Assembly (NCBI GenBank): GCA_020052645.1
Contig: JAGVOQ010000014.1
Coordinates: forward strand, 1 to 32,924
Length of the DNA stretch: 32,924 nt
DNA from: Candidatus Omnitrophota bacterium
Lineage (GTDB): Bacteria; Omnitrophota; Gorgyraeia; Velamenicoccales; Velamenicoccaceae
Direction of reading: 5' to 3'
In this document: positions 16,691 through 24,854 of the stretch, piece after piece
Position numbering within the stretch: the first letter of the stretch is position 1
How the letters are laid out: each line of letters begins with the position of its first letter
Program-made: the position numbers and the translations under genes
The notes under the pieces: model-generated
Told to the model about the DNA's origin: nothing
Database searches by the model: none
What the model saw: only the letters and a program-made list of their open reading frames with translations

Positions 16691-17086
16691 ATGGATGAGA
16701 AAAAAATTAAAATTCTCGTTGTTGATGATGAAGAAGATTTCAGGAATCTTATGATTTTTTGGCTTGAATCCAGAGGCTATCAGGTACTCTCTGCCTCAGA
16801 GGGTACAACAGCCGTTAAACTCGCTCAAGAACAGAGTCCGGATATTGTGTTCTTGGATTTAAGGATGCCGGTTTTGAATGGCGTAGAAGTCCTCAAAAGA
16901 ATCAGAAGTTTTAACGTGGATTTGCCGGTGATTATTATCAGTGCCTATGTCAGTGACCCGTGTCTCAAGGAAGCTTTCCAATACGGAATTTCGGGAATTT
17001 TTAATAAAGGCAAAGATTTTCAGGATTGTCTATCTCTTTTAGAGACAGCTTTAAGAACTCATAGTAAACTTAAAAAATTGGAATAG
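16691..17086 (+). CDS. Receiver-only response regulator
   Basis: A 131-residue single receiver domain: acidic pair D12-D13, phosphoacceptor D56 in DIVFLDLRMP, switch Ser in VIIISAYV and Lys in GIFNKGKDF. The tail is short and charged; there is no output domain. ATG at 16691 is chosen because AAAGGA sits seven bases before it; a TTG at 16685 would be too close to that site. It is the evident target of the kinase just upstream. Like the first pair in this window it must act through protein contacts. Confidence 0.92.
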   Translation: MDEKKIKILVVDDEEDFRNLMIFWLESRGYQVLSASEGTTAVKLAQEQSPDIVFLDLRMPVLNGVEVLKRIRSFNVDLPVIIISAYVSDPCLKEAFQYGISGIFNKGKDFQDCLSLLETALRTHSKLKKLE

Positions 17087-17207
17087 CTGATGTTTCTTTA
17101 AGTTGAATTTCCTTCCTTTTCCCGCCAGTTTTTTACTCTTTTTTTTGATTTTTGTTAAAAATCCATTTTAAAAAAAATCTTAACTCGTTATTTTATCAAC
17201 ATTTAGC

Positions 17208-17235
17208 TTGACAAATCATACAGATATGGTAAAAA
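17208..17235 (+). promoter_or_regulatory. Predicted promoter of the secretin operon
   Basis: A perfect TTGACA (17208-17213), a 16-base spacer and TAAAAA (17230-17235). The gap 17087-17441 holds no gene. Transcription from about 17242 would give a leader of about 200 bases with a hairpin and a terminator. Confidence 0.5.
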
Positions 17236-17325
17236 GTTAGTACAGCATTAAAAGAAATAAATCATTATTTTTTTATAAATATAGGAATACAAAGTTTAGA
17301 AGATTTCATTAAATTTTCAATAGAA

Positions 17326-17345
17326 AGTATACAGGTAGGTATACT
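17326..17345. repeat. Inverted repeat in the secretin operon leader
   Basis: AGTATAC (17326-17332) and GTATACT (17339-17345) form seven-base arms around a six-base loop. It lies between the predicted promoter and the leader terminator, and could be an operator or an RNA hairpin. Confidence 0.5.
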
Positions 17346-17384
17346 GATAATTTAAATGGCATCTCAAATAAAAAATCATTGTGA

Positions 17385-17418
17385 AACTCGGCTCGAAATC
17401 ATCAGAGTCGGGTTTTTT
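17385..17418 (+). terminator. Leader terminator/attenuator before the secretin operon
   Basis: AACTCGGCTC (17385-17394) pairs with GAGTCGGGTT (17405-17414) with two G-U pairs, and six Ts span 17413-17418. It ends 23 bases before the first start codon, so either it stops read-through from the kinase operon or it controls entry into the secretin operon. Confidence 0.6.
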
Positions 17419-17441
17419 ATTTATTATCTCAGGAATGTAAG

Positions 17442-18311
17442 ATGAGCTATTTCAATGTGTTAGGTTTTGATAAGGAACCATTCTCAACCAGTCCTGATCC
17501 GGATTTTTTCTATCTTTCTCATGAACATGAAACGGCTTTGACCAAGCTTTTGATCGAGCTAAGACTTAAGCGAGGACTATCTGTAATTTTGGGAGATGTC
17601 GGCACGGGAAAAACAAGTCTATCGAGAAAGCTGATTCAAGAATTGAACGATCGAGAGGACATTGTTTTTCATATAATTTTAGATCCTTCGTTTGATAACG
17701 AAACGCTGTTTCTCACATCATTGATTAAAAATTTTGATATTCGTCTTGAGAATCTCGCTAGCGCGACCATTGTAGATTTAAGAGAAGCCTTGGAACGATT
17801 TCTTTTTCAAAAAGGAGTTACAGAAAATAAAACAGTTGCCTTGATCATAGATGAAGCGCAGAAATTAGATGATAATTTTATAGAAGTGTTGCGTGTCCTG
17901 TTAAACTATGAAACTAATAAATTTAAACTTTTACAGCTTGTTCTATTAGGGCAGATGGAATTATATTCTAAGATTACGATGATTAATAATTTTTTTGATC
18001 GCATCAGTTTTAAGTACACTTTCAATTCTTTTGATTTTAACGAAACCAAAGAGATGATTGATTTTCGCATTAGGCAAGCAGGTTATAGGGCCAGCATGCA
18101 GCTTTTTTCAGACGACGCCATTAAAGAGATCTATCAATACAGCCGAGGATATCCTCGAAAAATCATCATGTTGTGTCACCGAGCTCTAGAGAGTCTTGTT
18201 TTAAGAAAAAAAATTGTTATTGATGGAGACATGATTAAACAATTGATTGAAGATGAGGTAAAATTAGGATGGCGCAGGAACGACCTCTTAGTCCAGAAAA
18301 ACAGTTACTGA
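17442..18311 (+). CDS. ExeA/GspA-like AAA ATPase
   Basis: A 289-residue cytoplasmic AAA ATPase. It opens MSYFNVLGFDKEPFSTSPDP, the hallmark start of ExeA/GspA-type proteins (YxxxFGxxxxPF...pD). Walker A GDVGTGKTS lies near residues 51-59 and Walker B VALIIDEAQKLD near 133-144, with a C-terminal lid ending in RGYPRKIIMLCHRAL. ExeA works with ExeB to insert the secretin multimer into the outer membrane through peptidoglycan; relatives occur in type II secretion and pilus clusters. It has no C-terminal transmembrane or peptidoglycan-binding domain, unlike full-length ExeA. First gene of an overlapping four-gene operon; its last 43 bases overlap the next gene. Confidence 0.88.
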   Translation: MSYFNVLGFDKEPFSTSPDPDFFYLSHEHETALTKLLIELRLKRGLSVILGDVGTGKTSLSRKLIQELNDREDIVFHIILDPSFDNETLFLTSLIKNFDIRLENLASATIVDLREALERFLFQKGVTENKTVALIIDEAQKLDDNFIEVLRVLLNYETNKFKLLQLVLLGQMELYSKITMINNFFDRISFKYTFNSFDFNETKEMIDFRIRQAGYRASMQLFSDDAIKEIYQYSRGYPRKIIMLCHRALESLVLRKKIVIDGDMIKQLIEDEVKLGWRRNDLLVQKNSY

Positions 18312-18958
18312 AGTTGATCGAGAAAACCAGCGTGAGTTTTGCCGATGCTCATATGCATGCGTTTGGTCGCTTAGGTTTAAGCTATGTGTCTTTGGGCGCC
18401 TGGGCTGCAAGGATTGCCTATTACAGAGAATTTTTCAAGAAGAGGTTTAAAAATGTTGATTGGCGAGAACTTGATGTTAAGGCCGTCAATATTTTTTTAT
18501 GTGTTGTTGTTTTTATTTTGTTTTCATATTTTGCTTATAGCTTTTTTTCATCTCAGACTCTTTTAAAAAATATTCCAAATTTATTTTTGTCTCAAAAAAA
18601 CGAACAAGGGGGTTCTGTCGATAAGTCGATTCTTTCATCCGTTGGAAAGACGGCATCTCCTTTTATTGAGAAGGCTCGCGAAAGGGATATATTCAAAATG
18701 GGTGAAAAAAAATCATCTGTCGATGTTCCTACGGCACAAGCGCAAGAGCCTTCATCGCGGATCTTAGGAAAAATGGAAGATTTGCGTTTGGTGGGAATAT
18801 CTTGGTCAAATGATCCTGACGCTATGATCGAGAATACAAAAGCCCTGAGCACATTTTTCGTCAAGGTGGGTCAATCCATTGGAGAGTTAAAAGTGCAGGC
18901 GATATTTAAAGATAAGGTTATTTTTCGGTATGGAGATGAAGAGGCTGAACTGCGATGA
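18269..18958 (+). CDS. GspC/PilP-like inner-membrane secretin partner
   Basis: A 229-residue bitopic protein: a cytoplasmic start of about 70 residues, one transmembrane helix (about 72-95), a low-complexity periplasmic linker, and a C-terminal beta domain (about 165-229) with LRLVGISWSNDPDAMIE, FFVKVGQSIGELKV and the ending DEEAELR. This is the pattern of the GspC homology region and of PilP, which bind the secretin N0 domain across the periplasm. GAGG lies 11 bases before the ATG. The start lies inside the ATPase gene, and its stop overlaps the secretin start by four bases (ATGA), so translation is coupled. The match is by pattern, so GspC and PilP cannot be told apart. Confidence 0.72.
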   Translation: MAQERPLSPEKQLLKLIEKTSVSFADAHMHAFGRLGLSYVSLGAWAARIAYYREFFKKRFKNVDWRELDVKAVNIFLCVVVFILFSYFAYSFFSSQTLLKNIPNLFLSQKNEQGGSVDKSILSSVGKTASPFIEKARERDIFKMGEKKSSVDVPTAQAQEPSSRILGKMEDLRLVGISWSNDPDAMIENTKALSTFFVKVGQSIGELKVQAIFKDKVIFRYGDEEAELR

Positions 18959-20922
18959 AAATTATAATTGCAGTCTTGCCTGTCCAAAGGATTAAAAAAT
19001 ACGCGGGTTTTTTGTTTTTCTTTTTATCTTTTTTTTGTTTTTGTTTGTGTTTTAGTTTCGTGAGTTATTCTCAAGAAGATGAGGATGTACAAGTTGAAGT
19101 TGAAGTGAAAGAAAATAAAAGGGAGATTCAAGAAACGGCCCCTTCTTTAACGGTCGCTGAGCCTGCTGCGTCCCAAGAGAACCCAGGGTTGTCCGCCATA
19201 GCTGAAGAGCGGGGTTCCATCGTTCCTCTTCCGGACGGCATAAACGGAAAGATTTCTTTGGATTTACGTAATATCGATGTTGTGGATGCTCTTAAATTTT
19301 TAGCAATGAAAGTCGGATTAAATATTATTTCCACAAAAAGTGTTAGTGGTCGTTTAACGTTGACGGTTGAGAAAGTGTCGGTGAAGGATGTTTTTGATTT
19401 AATGTTGCGTTCGAATGGTTTGGCCTTTGTGAAACAAGGTGATATTTATAACGTGATGACGGAAGAAGAGTATAAGTCAATTTACGGAAAAAAATTTTCC
19501 GATCTTCGTCAAGTTAAAGTCTTTAAACTCAAGTATGCCATTCCTGATCAGGCCTTTAGTTTGCTGGATACGTTAAAGAGTGACGTCGGCCGGGTTTTGG
19601 TTGAGCCGGATTCTGGCACTGTTCTTATCATGGACACCCCTGCGAATATCGAACAGATTGAAAAGGCCTTGAGTACTTTGGAAGAAAAAAATTTGATTTA
19701 TGTCTTTAATCTTAAATATGCAAAAGCTAAGGATGTGGAAGAGCACCTTAAGAGTCAGCTCAACGATAAAAAGGTGGGTTCCGTCAAGGCTGATGAACGT
19801 TCCAATCAGGTGATTGTTCAGTGTTTTTCAGAGAGATTGCCGGATATTAAAAGATTGGTCGCTGCTTTGGATAAGAAGACTAAACAAGTTTTGATTGATA
19901 CTCAGATCATCAAGGTTAAGCTTTCCAATCAGTTAGAGAGGGGTATGGATTGGGAAGGAATCTTAAAAACTGGTACGGCTATGGGGACGAGTTATGTGGG
20001 TTCTTATCCTTTTAGCGTCTTACAGTCGTCGACAGCTGCTTGGCAATCGCGCAAAAGTTTTTTAGATGCCCAGAAGGGTGGTATCGGGGCAATCCCTTTC
20101 AGCGGGAATACTGCCAGTTCTAACGCCAGTACGCCTGCGACGCTAGGTGAACAAGTTCATATCGGTTTAATCAGTAAATCAGCGGATGTAGATCTCCTTT
20201 TTAAATATTTACAGACGTTAGGAAAAACGCAGATTCTTTCTAATCCTAAACTCGCGGTGACCAATAACCAAGAAGCCAGGATTCATATCGGCGAAAAACA
20301 AGCCTATGTGACAACGACGACTACGACCGGACAGACGACATCGACCGTTTCTGAAGAAGTGACTTTTGTGGACGTTGGGATTCAATTGGCTGTTACCCCG
20401 ACCATCAATGATGACAATTTTGTCACTATGAAAATTAAGCCGGAAATTTCTAGTGTCGTGTCAACCTTAACGACGCCGTCAGGCAACAAGATACCTATTA
20501 TCGATTCTTCGATGGCAGAGACAACCGTTATGGTCAAAGATGGCTCTACGATTGTCATTGGCGGTTTACGCAAAGATGAAAAAGTTTCATCTTCCGCAGG
20601 GGTTCCTTTTTTTAGCAGGATTCCTTGGGTAGGATGGATGTTTCAATCTGGTTCAAATAAAACCGAGCGGACAGAGCTTTTAGTCATGTTGACACCCCAT
20701 GTGATTGATGGGACGAATCTGACAACGGGGGATGAAAGAGAATTTGGGACAAAACCAGGCAAATCCTATGAGGTTTATAAACCGCTATCGGCTCAGGATG
20801 AGATGGTGCCGGTGATTAAGGAAATCCCTGACGGAAAGATTAAACCTTATCGCGAATATATAGGAACGAAGACAAAAGAAAAAAATCCGATTCCTACTAT
20901 TAAAGGAGATATAAATGAATAA
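18955..20922 (+). CDS. Outer-membrane secretin (GspD/PilQ family)
   Basis: A 655-residue exported protein. A signal peptide (about 1-40) is followed by an acidic linker, an N0/STN domain (98-165, KISLDLRNIDVVDALKFLA), N1/N2 ring domains (about 175-310) and the secretin pore domain (about 315-590). The pore domain shows ILSNPKLAVTNNQEARIHIG, VDVGIQLAVTPTI, STIVIGGLRKDE and the gate motif VPFFSRIPWVGWMF, ending in TELLVMLTPHVI. A Thr-rich loop (about 450-460) is a likely pore-lining insertion. Secretins form 12-15-subunit channels for type II secretion, type IV pili or phage-like export. A short charged C-terminal tail may bind a pilotin. It sits between a GspC/PilP-like gene and a TPR gene; no pilin, GspE or GspF lies in the window. 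Confidence 0.93.
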   Translation: MKIIIAVLPVQRIKKYAGFLFFFLSFFCFCLCFSFVSYSQEDEDVQVEVEVKENKREIQETAPSLTVAEPAASQENPGLSAIAEERGSIVPLPDGINGKISLDLRNIDVVDALKFLAMKVGLNIISTKSVSGRLTLTVEKVSVKDVFDLMLRSNGLAFVKQGDIYNVMTEEEYKSIYGKKFSDLRQVKVFKLKYAIPDQAFSLLDTLKSDVGRVLVEPDSGTVLIMDTPANIEQIEKALSTLEEKNLIYVFNLKYAKAKDVEEHLKSQLNDKKVGSVKADERSNQVIVQCFSERLPDIKRLVAALDKKTKQVLIDTQIIKVKLSNQLERGMDWEGILKTGTAMGTSYVGSYPFSVLQSSTAAWQSRKSFLDAQKGGIGAIPFSGNTASSNASTPATLGEQVHIGLISKSADVDLLFKYLQTLGKTQILSNPKLAVTNNQEARIHIGEKQAYVTTTTTTGQTTSTVSEEVTFVDVGIQLAVTPTINDDNFVTMKIKPEISSVVSTLTTPSGNKIPIIDSSMAETTVMVKDGSTIVIGGLRKDEKVSSSAGVPFFSRIPWVGWMFQSGSNKTERTELLVMLTPHVIDGTNLTTGDEREFGTKPGKSYEVYKPLSAQDEMVPVIKEIPDGKIKPYREYIGTKTKEKNPIPTIKGDINE

Positions 20923-21982
20923 GATGAAAACCTTGACCGTGGTTATTGGCGTTTTAATTTTTGTTGAAAGTGCGGGGCTTATCTTTTTTGCCCATAAATC
21001 CCAGAATCTTATTCAAAAAAATAAAGTTTATTTTGAAAAAATTGAGAATTTTCAGCCGGGTTTTGAAAAGATGAGCAGAGAAACCCAGGAAACGCTTAAA
21101 AAATATGAGGTTGTGTCTAAAGAATTGGAAGCCGCCAAGATAGATCGCGAAAATCTACTCGTACAGGCTAAAAGTTTGTTGGGCGAACGGGCCAGGGCGG
21201 CTGAGTTGCAAACGTTATTGGATAAGAATAAAGGCGAGATGGAGGAATCCGGTAAAGAAAGCAGCGAACTCAAATCGCAGAATCTTACGTTAAACGCTGA
21301 CATAAAGAAACTAAAAGAAGCAGAAGCTACGCTCACCAAAGAGAGGGACGATTTTAAAGTCCGTTATGAAAAGTCTAAAAAGGATACTGTTGTTAAAGAG
21401 CTTAATAATGAGATTGCTGAATTAAAAAGCAACCTAAGGGAAGAAAATGCCAAGGCTTCGAAAGAAAAAAATAGATTGATGGAAGACGTAAAAAAAGAAG
21501 AGAAAAAAAATATCCGCCTTACAGAAGAAAATCAAAAGTTGCTCGCGGATAAAGAAAAGCTAGAAGGACATCTGAACGATTACAAGAAAAATTATGCCGA
21601 GGCGCTCAAAAAGAATAAGGCCTTGGAAGCCAAGGCAGCGGTGATCCCGCGAAAATTTGCCGAAATCGCGCGGCAGAATAAGGTTCTCATCAGGCAGACG
21701 GCTGAAATGCATTATAATCTTGGCGTTTTTTATACAAAAAATAAAGATTACGATCGAGCCTTGGCGGAGTTTGAAAAATGCGCGGAGATTAATCCTAGCG
21801 ATACCTATGCCTATTTTAATCTGGGGTATATCTATTCCGAGTATTTGGTTAATCGCAACAAGGCGGTTGAAAATTTCCGTCATTTTTTAAGGTTGGCTAA
21901 AAGCGATGATCCGGATGTTGATTGGGTTAAAAAATATTTATTGACCTGGGAGACATTCGAAGGTAAGGTGACTATGAAATAA
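20915..21982 (+). CDS. Membrane-anchored coiled-coil and TPR protein
   Basis: A 355-residue protein: one N-terminal transmembrane helix (about 7-26), a very long charged coiled coil (about 40-235), then two TPR motifs at about 264-335 (HYNLGVFYTKNKDYDRALAEFEKC and AYFNLGYIYSEYL regions). It looks like a periplasm-spanning scaffold or assembly factor. AAGGAG seven bases before the ATG supports the start, and the gene overlaps the secretin gene by eight bases, so it belongs to the same operon. I do not recognise a named family; a role in secretin assembly, as for TPR pilotins such as PilF/PilW, is inference from context only. Confidence 0.75.
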   Translation: MNKMKTLTVVIGVLIFVESAGLIFFAHKSQNLIQKNKVYFEKIENFQPGFEKMSRETQETLKKYEVVSKELEAAKIDRENLLVQAKSLLGERARAAELQTLLDKNKGEMEESGKESSELKSQNLTLNADIKKLKEAEATLTKERDDFKVRYEKSKKDTVVKELNNEIAELKSNLREENAKASKEKNRLMEDVKKEEKKNIRLTEENQKLLADKEKLEGHLNDYKKNYAEALKKNKALEAKAAVIPRKFAEIARQNKVLIRQTAEMHYNLGVFYTKNKDYDRALAEFEKCAEINPSDTYAYFNLGYIYSEYLVNRNKAVENFRHFLRLAKSDDPDVDWVKKYLLTWETFEGKVTMK

Positions 21983-22069
21983 ACGAAAAAAAGATAGTGG
22001 ATGTTAATATTTTTTGATTAAAAAATTTCGCGCGTGCGTTAAAAATATAAAGCTTGAAAGAAAAGTAAA

Positions 22070-22100
22070 CCCCGTTAGAGAATGAAGTTCTCTAACGGGG
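22070..22100. repeat. Solo palindrome of the GTTAGAGAA family
   Basis: CCCCGTTAGAGAA, loop TGAAG, then TTCTCTAACGGGG: 13-base perfect arms. It matches the ends of the 114-bp element and lies between the secretin operon and the first exported-protein gene. It has no T run of its own and is not a standard terminator, though it could fold strongly in RNA. Confidence 0.8.
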
Positions 22101-22146
22101 TTAAATAGAATCAATAGTCCAACACCGAAGATAAATAGGAGGAAAA

Positions 22147-22683
22147 ATGAAGAAGATCATTGTATTAGCAGTTGTAATGGTTTTGGCAGGAACTGGGGTT
22201 AGCTACGCTCAGCTATGGAAAAAATCTTCTCCGAAGGCTGTGCAGCAAGAAAGAGGTGGCGCCTTGTCAACGGAGCAGATGGAAGAATCTTTGAATACGA
22301 AGAAAGCTGAATTGTTAGAGGGAACGGAATGGACCATTAAGCTCACGCCCATGGGGAGCCGCGGAAGAGCAGAAACGGATGTACTCATGTTCGTTGATGG
22401 TAAAGTTGTTTCAAAAAATTTAGAAGGCAGAGGTTATGGAGCAAGCAATTATACCGTTCGCCTCCAAGATGATGGGGCTTTTACATGGGAGACGATGCAG
22501 AGGTCAGAAAAAGATGGCGTGGCGTTTTGGCGTGGCGACATTAAGGATGGCATTATGCGCGGGGTATTCAGCAAGAAGGATAAAAATAATAACAATATCG
22601 ACTTTAATTTTGTGAGCACCAGTTCTCAGGTTAGCGGCAAACCCGCACCCGTAGCTGTTGCTGCGGCGGAAGAACAGAAATAA
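22147..22683 (+). CDS. Exported protein of unknown function
   Basis: A 178-residue protein with a clear Sec signal peptide (about 1-21, cut after SYA). The mature part has a beta-rich core (about 55-145: EGTEWTIKLTP, DVLMFVDGKVV, FTWETMQRS) reminiscent of small lipocalin-like domains, and a low-complexity Ala/Val tail. There are no Cys residues in the mature protein and no catalytic motif. AGGAGG precedes the ATG. It is the first of a run of exported-protein genes after the secretin operon; function not recognised. Confidence 0.8.
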   Translation: MKKIIVLAVVMVLAGTGVSYAQLWKKSSPKAVQQERGGALSTEQMEESLNTKKAELLEGTEWTIKLTPMGSRGRAETDVLMFVDGKVVSKNLEGRGYGASNYTVRLQDDGAFTWETMQRSEKDGVAFWRGDIKDGIMRGVFSKKDKNNNNIDFNFVSTSSQVSGKPAPVAVAAAEEQK

Positions 22684-22726
22684 TTAAGGGATATTTTTCT
22701 TTGTGTGAATCAAACATATTTCTGTT

Positions 22727-23278
22727 ATGCATGAGAGAACTTTCATAAAATCCATTTTCTTAATGGTCTTAAGTTTTATCCTTTTAGCCTTAGGCGGTTT
22801 TTTTACGCAAGGCTTCGCGGCTGTTTCGCTTCAGTTTAACGTTACCACAGATAAGACGGAATATAAAAACGAAGAGCCCATCAACATCACCTTTACTTTA
22901 TATAATAAAGGTAAAGATGCCGATTATGTCAATAGTCGTTTCTTTATTAATAGTCCGGACAGACCTAAAAGCGAACGTGAGGTTACTTTGCTTGTTACGG
23001 CACCGGATGGCAAAAAGCTTCCCTGCAAGTTTTCTTATCCCGTCGGTTGCCCTAAAAGCGATTACTTTGTATCGCTTGATCCAGGAAAAGAAGTTTCTTC
23101 GGACTATCCGCGTAATTTAAAAGCTTATTTTGATTTTGACAAGCCGGGCTCTTATCAAATCGTTGCCGTCTATGAAAATGGGCACGGCAACGAATTGGGT
23201 TTAAAAGTTTTTAATGAGAAACTTACGGCCAAAACAGTGACAATAAAGATTATCGGTTCGGATTCTAAGAATCCTTGA
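22727..23278 (+). CDS. Exported Ig-like/BsuPI-type protein of unknown function
   Basis: A 183-residue protein with a signal peptide (about 1-32) and one predicted Ig-like beta-sandwich. LQFNVTTDKTEYKNEEPI and NITFTLYNKG resemble the start of BsuPI/CARDB-type extracellular domains, and GSYQIVAVYENG the closing strands. Two Cys in the mature part (PCKFSYPVGCP) could form a disulphide. No Shine-Dalgarno is evident before the ATG, so the start is less certain; a later Met at residue 13 is possible. Likely periplasmic or surface; partner unknown. Confidence 0.72.
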   Translation: MHERTFIKSIFLMVLSFILLALGGFFTQGFAAVSLQFNVTTDKTEYKNEEPINITFTLYNKGKDADYVNSRFFINSPDRPKSEREVTLLVTAPDGKKLPCKFSYPVGCPKSDYFVSLDPGKEVSSDYPRNLKAYFDFDKPGSYQIVAVYENGHGNELGLKVFNEKLTAKTVTIKIIGSDSKNP

Positions 23279-23297
23279 AGAAAAGCGGATTAAAAAA

Positions 23298-24818
23298 ATG
23301 AGGAATTGTTTCAGAAAAATCATGGCGAAGACTCGGGTTTCAAACAAAGGTGCTTGGGGATTGCTCGTTTTTTTTGTGGCTGTTTTTCTTTTTTCCCCTG
23401 CGGTAACCCAGGCCTATGATTTTCAAAATATTTTAAAAGTCGATGTTACGGGAGAAGCTTTTGGAAAGAACGTTTCTTCGCGGGAATTCTTTTATTATTA
23501 TAAGACTGCTTCGATGTTCACCCGCACAGGAGAAACAGGCAAACGCAACGACGAAGATGTAAGGCAGGAGGCTTGGCAAAATCTTATTTTTGTCAAAGAG
23601 GCCAATAGTATAGGTATCCATATTAGCAAAGAAGAACTCAAAGAAGAGCTTAAGCGTTTATTAAAAGAAAAGGATGTTGAATACGGCTCTGATTCGTATG
23701 CGGCGTGGGTCATGAAGAGTTTTGGTGAAGATGTCGCAACCTTTGAGAAGAGGATCGAGGATCTAATGGTGATCAACCTTTTACTTAAAGAAAAACTCAA
23801 TCCTTCTGTGACCGTGACCGAGGAGGAGATGAAAGAAAAATTTCTCAATCAATATAATTCTTTTGAAAGTGAGTATATCCTTTTTACGAATGAAAAAGAA
23901 GCTTCTGATTTTGCGGTCCAATGTAAAAAAAATCCCCGGCTCTGGTATGACGCCTATCAGGCCAAAAAGCCGCTAGGTCAGAAAGGGGCTTCCTGGATTA
24001 ATATTATGTCTCTAGAGGCATTGATTGATTTGTGGAAAATTCCTAAAGAGGATGCGATTCGTATCTTAAACGGCGCTGAGGGGGATTTTATAGCGGCTAA
24101 AAATTATTACGGAGATGTTGTTTTTCGTCTCTTATACAGGCGCAAAGCGGATCTAAAAGATTATAATCAAGAGAAACAGGAATATTATCGCAATATGCTC
24201 ACGCAAGTTAAGAAACACAAGATCGCCCAGGATTATTTAAATGATCTTTTTAAACGGGCGAATTTCCGTGATTTTTTAAAAGAAAAAGAAGATGCTGAAA
24301 AGAAAATCATGCTTAAAAATAAATCACGTGTGGTTTTAGAAACCACCGCCGGCGTGATTGAATTACAATTATTCCCCGATGTGGCGCCGTTGGCGTGCGA
24401 GAATTTTATCGGACTGATTGAAAAAAAATATTATAATGGAATCATCTTCCATCGTGTCGTTAAGGATTTTATGATTCAAGGCGGCGACCCTACGGGGAGC
24501 GGCACCGGCGGTGAATCTATCTGGGGAAAACCTTTTGCGGATGAGGTCAGCGACAAAACGATTTTTGACAAAGGATTTCTTTTGGCCTCGGCTAATTCCG
24601 GGCCGGATACGAATCAGAGCCAGTTTTTTATTACGGTTCAGCCCACACCCTGGCTGAACGGCCGGCATACCATTTTTGGAGAAGTTGTTGCAGGTTCTGA
24701 GGTCGTTAAAAAAATTAATGTTGTTGAAACAGATACCAATAATAAACCTAAGCAGGAACAAAAAATTATCAGTGCTATTATTAAGGCGAACAGCAATCTT
24801 CTACCCCCTAGGGTTTAA
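23298..24818 (+). CDS. SurA-like chaperone fused to a cyclophilin peptidyl-prolyl isomerase
   Basis: A 506-residue exported folding factor. A signal peptide (about 1-40) is followed by a SurA/PrsA-type helical chaperone region (about 60-190, with EAWQNLIFVKEANSIGI and an ISKEEL helix), a degenerate parvulin-like stretch (about 190-310), and a C-terminal cyclophilin domain (about 343-500). The cyclophilin site is intact: the catalytic Arg (about 386) in FHRVVKDFMIQGGDP, SQFFITVQPTPWLNGRHTIFG, and the F/M/Q pocket residues. It catalyses cis-trans proline isomerisation and probably escorts outer-membrane or secreted proteins through the periplasm. The start ATG has only a weak ribosome site; a Met eight codons in (residue 9) is an alternative. 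Confidence 0.88.
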   Translation: MRNCFRKIMAKTRVSNKGAWGLLVFFVAVFLFSPAVTQAYDFQNILKVDVTGEAFGKNVSSREFFYYYKTASMFTRTGETGKRNDEDVRQEAWQNLIFVKEANSIGIHISKEELKEELKRLLKEKDVEYGSDSYAAWVMKSFGEDVATFEKRIEDLMVINLLLKEKLNPSVTVTEEEMKEKFLNQYNSFESEYILFTNEKEASDFAVQCKKNPRLWYDAYQAKKPLGQKGASWINIMSLEALIDLWKIPKEDAIRILNGAEGDFIAAKNYYGDVVFRLLYRRKADLKDYNQEKQEYYRNMLTQVKKHKIAQDYLNDLFKRANFRDFLKEKEDAEKKIMLKNKSRVVLETTAGVIELQLFPDVAPLACENFIGLIEKKYYNGIIFHRVVKDFMIQGGDPTGSGTGGESIWGKPFADEVSDKTIFDKGFLLASANSGPDTNQSQFFITVQPTPWLNGRHTIFGEVVAGSEVVKKINVVETDTNNKPKQEQKIISAIIKANSNLLPPRV

Positions 24819-24854
24819 GAAAAAATAATTTTATAAATGTAAGGAGTTGAAAAT

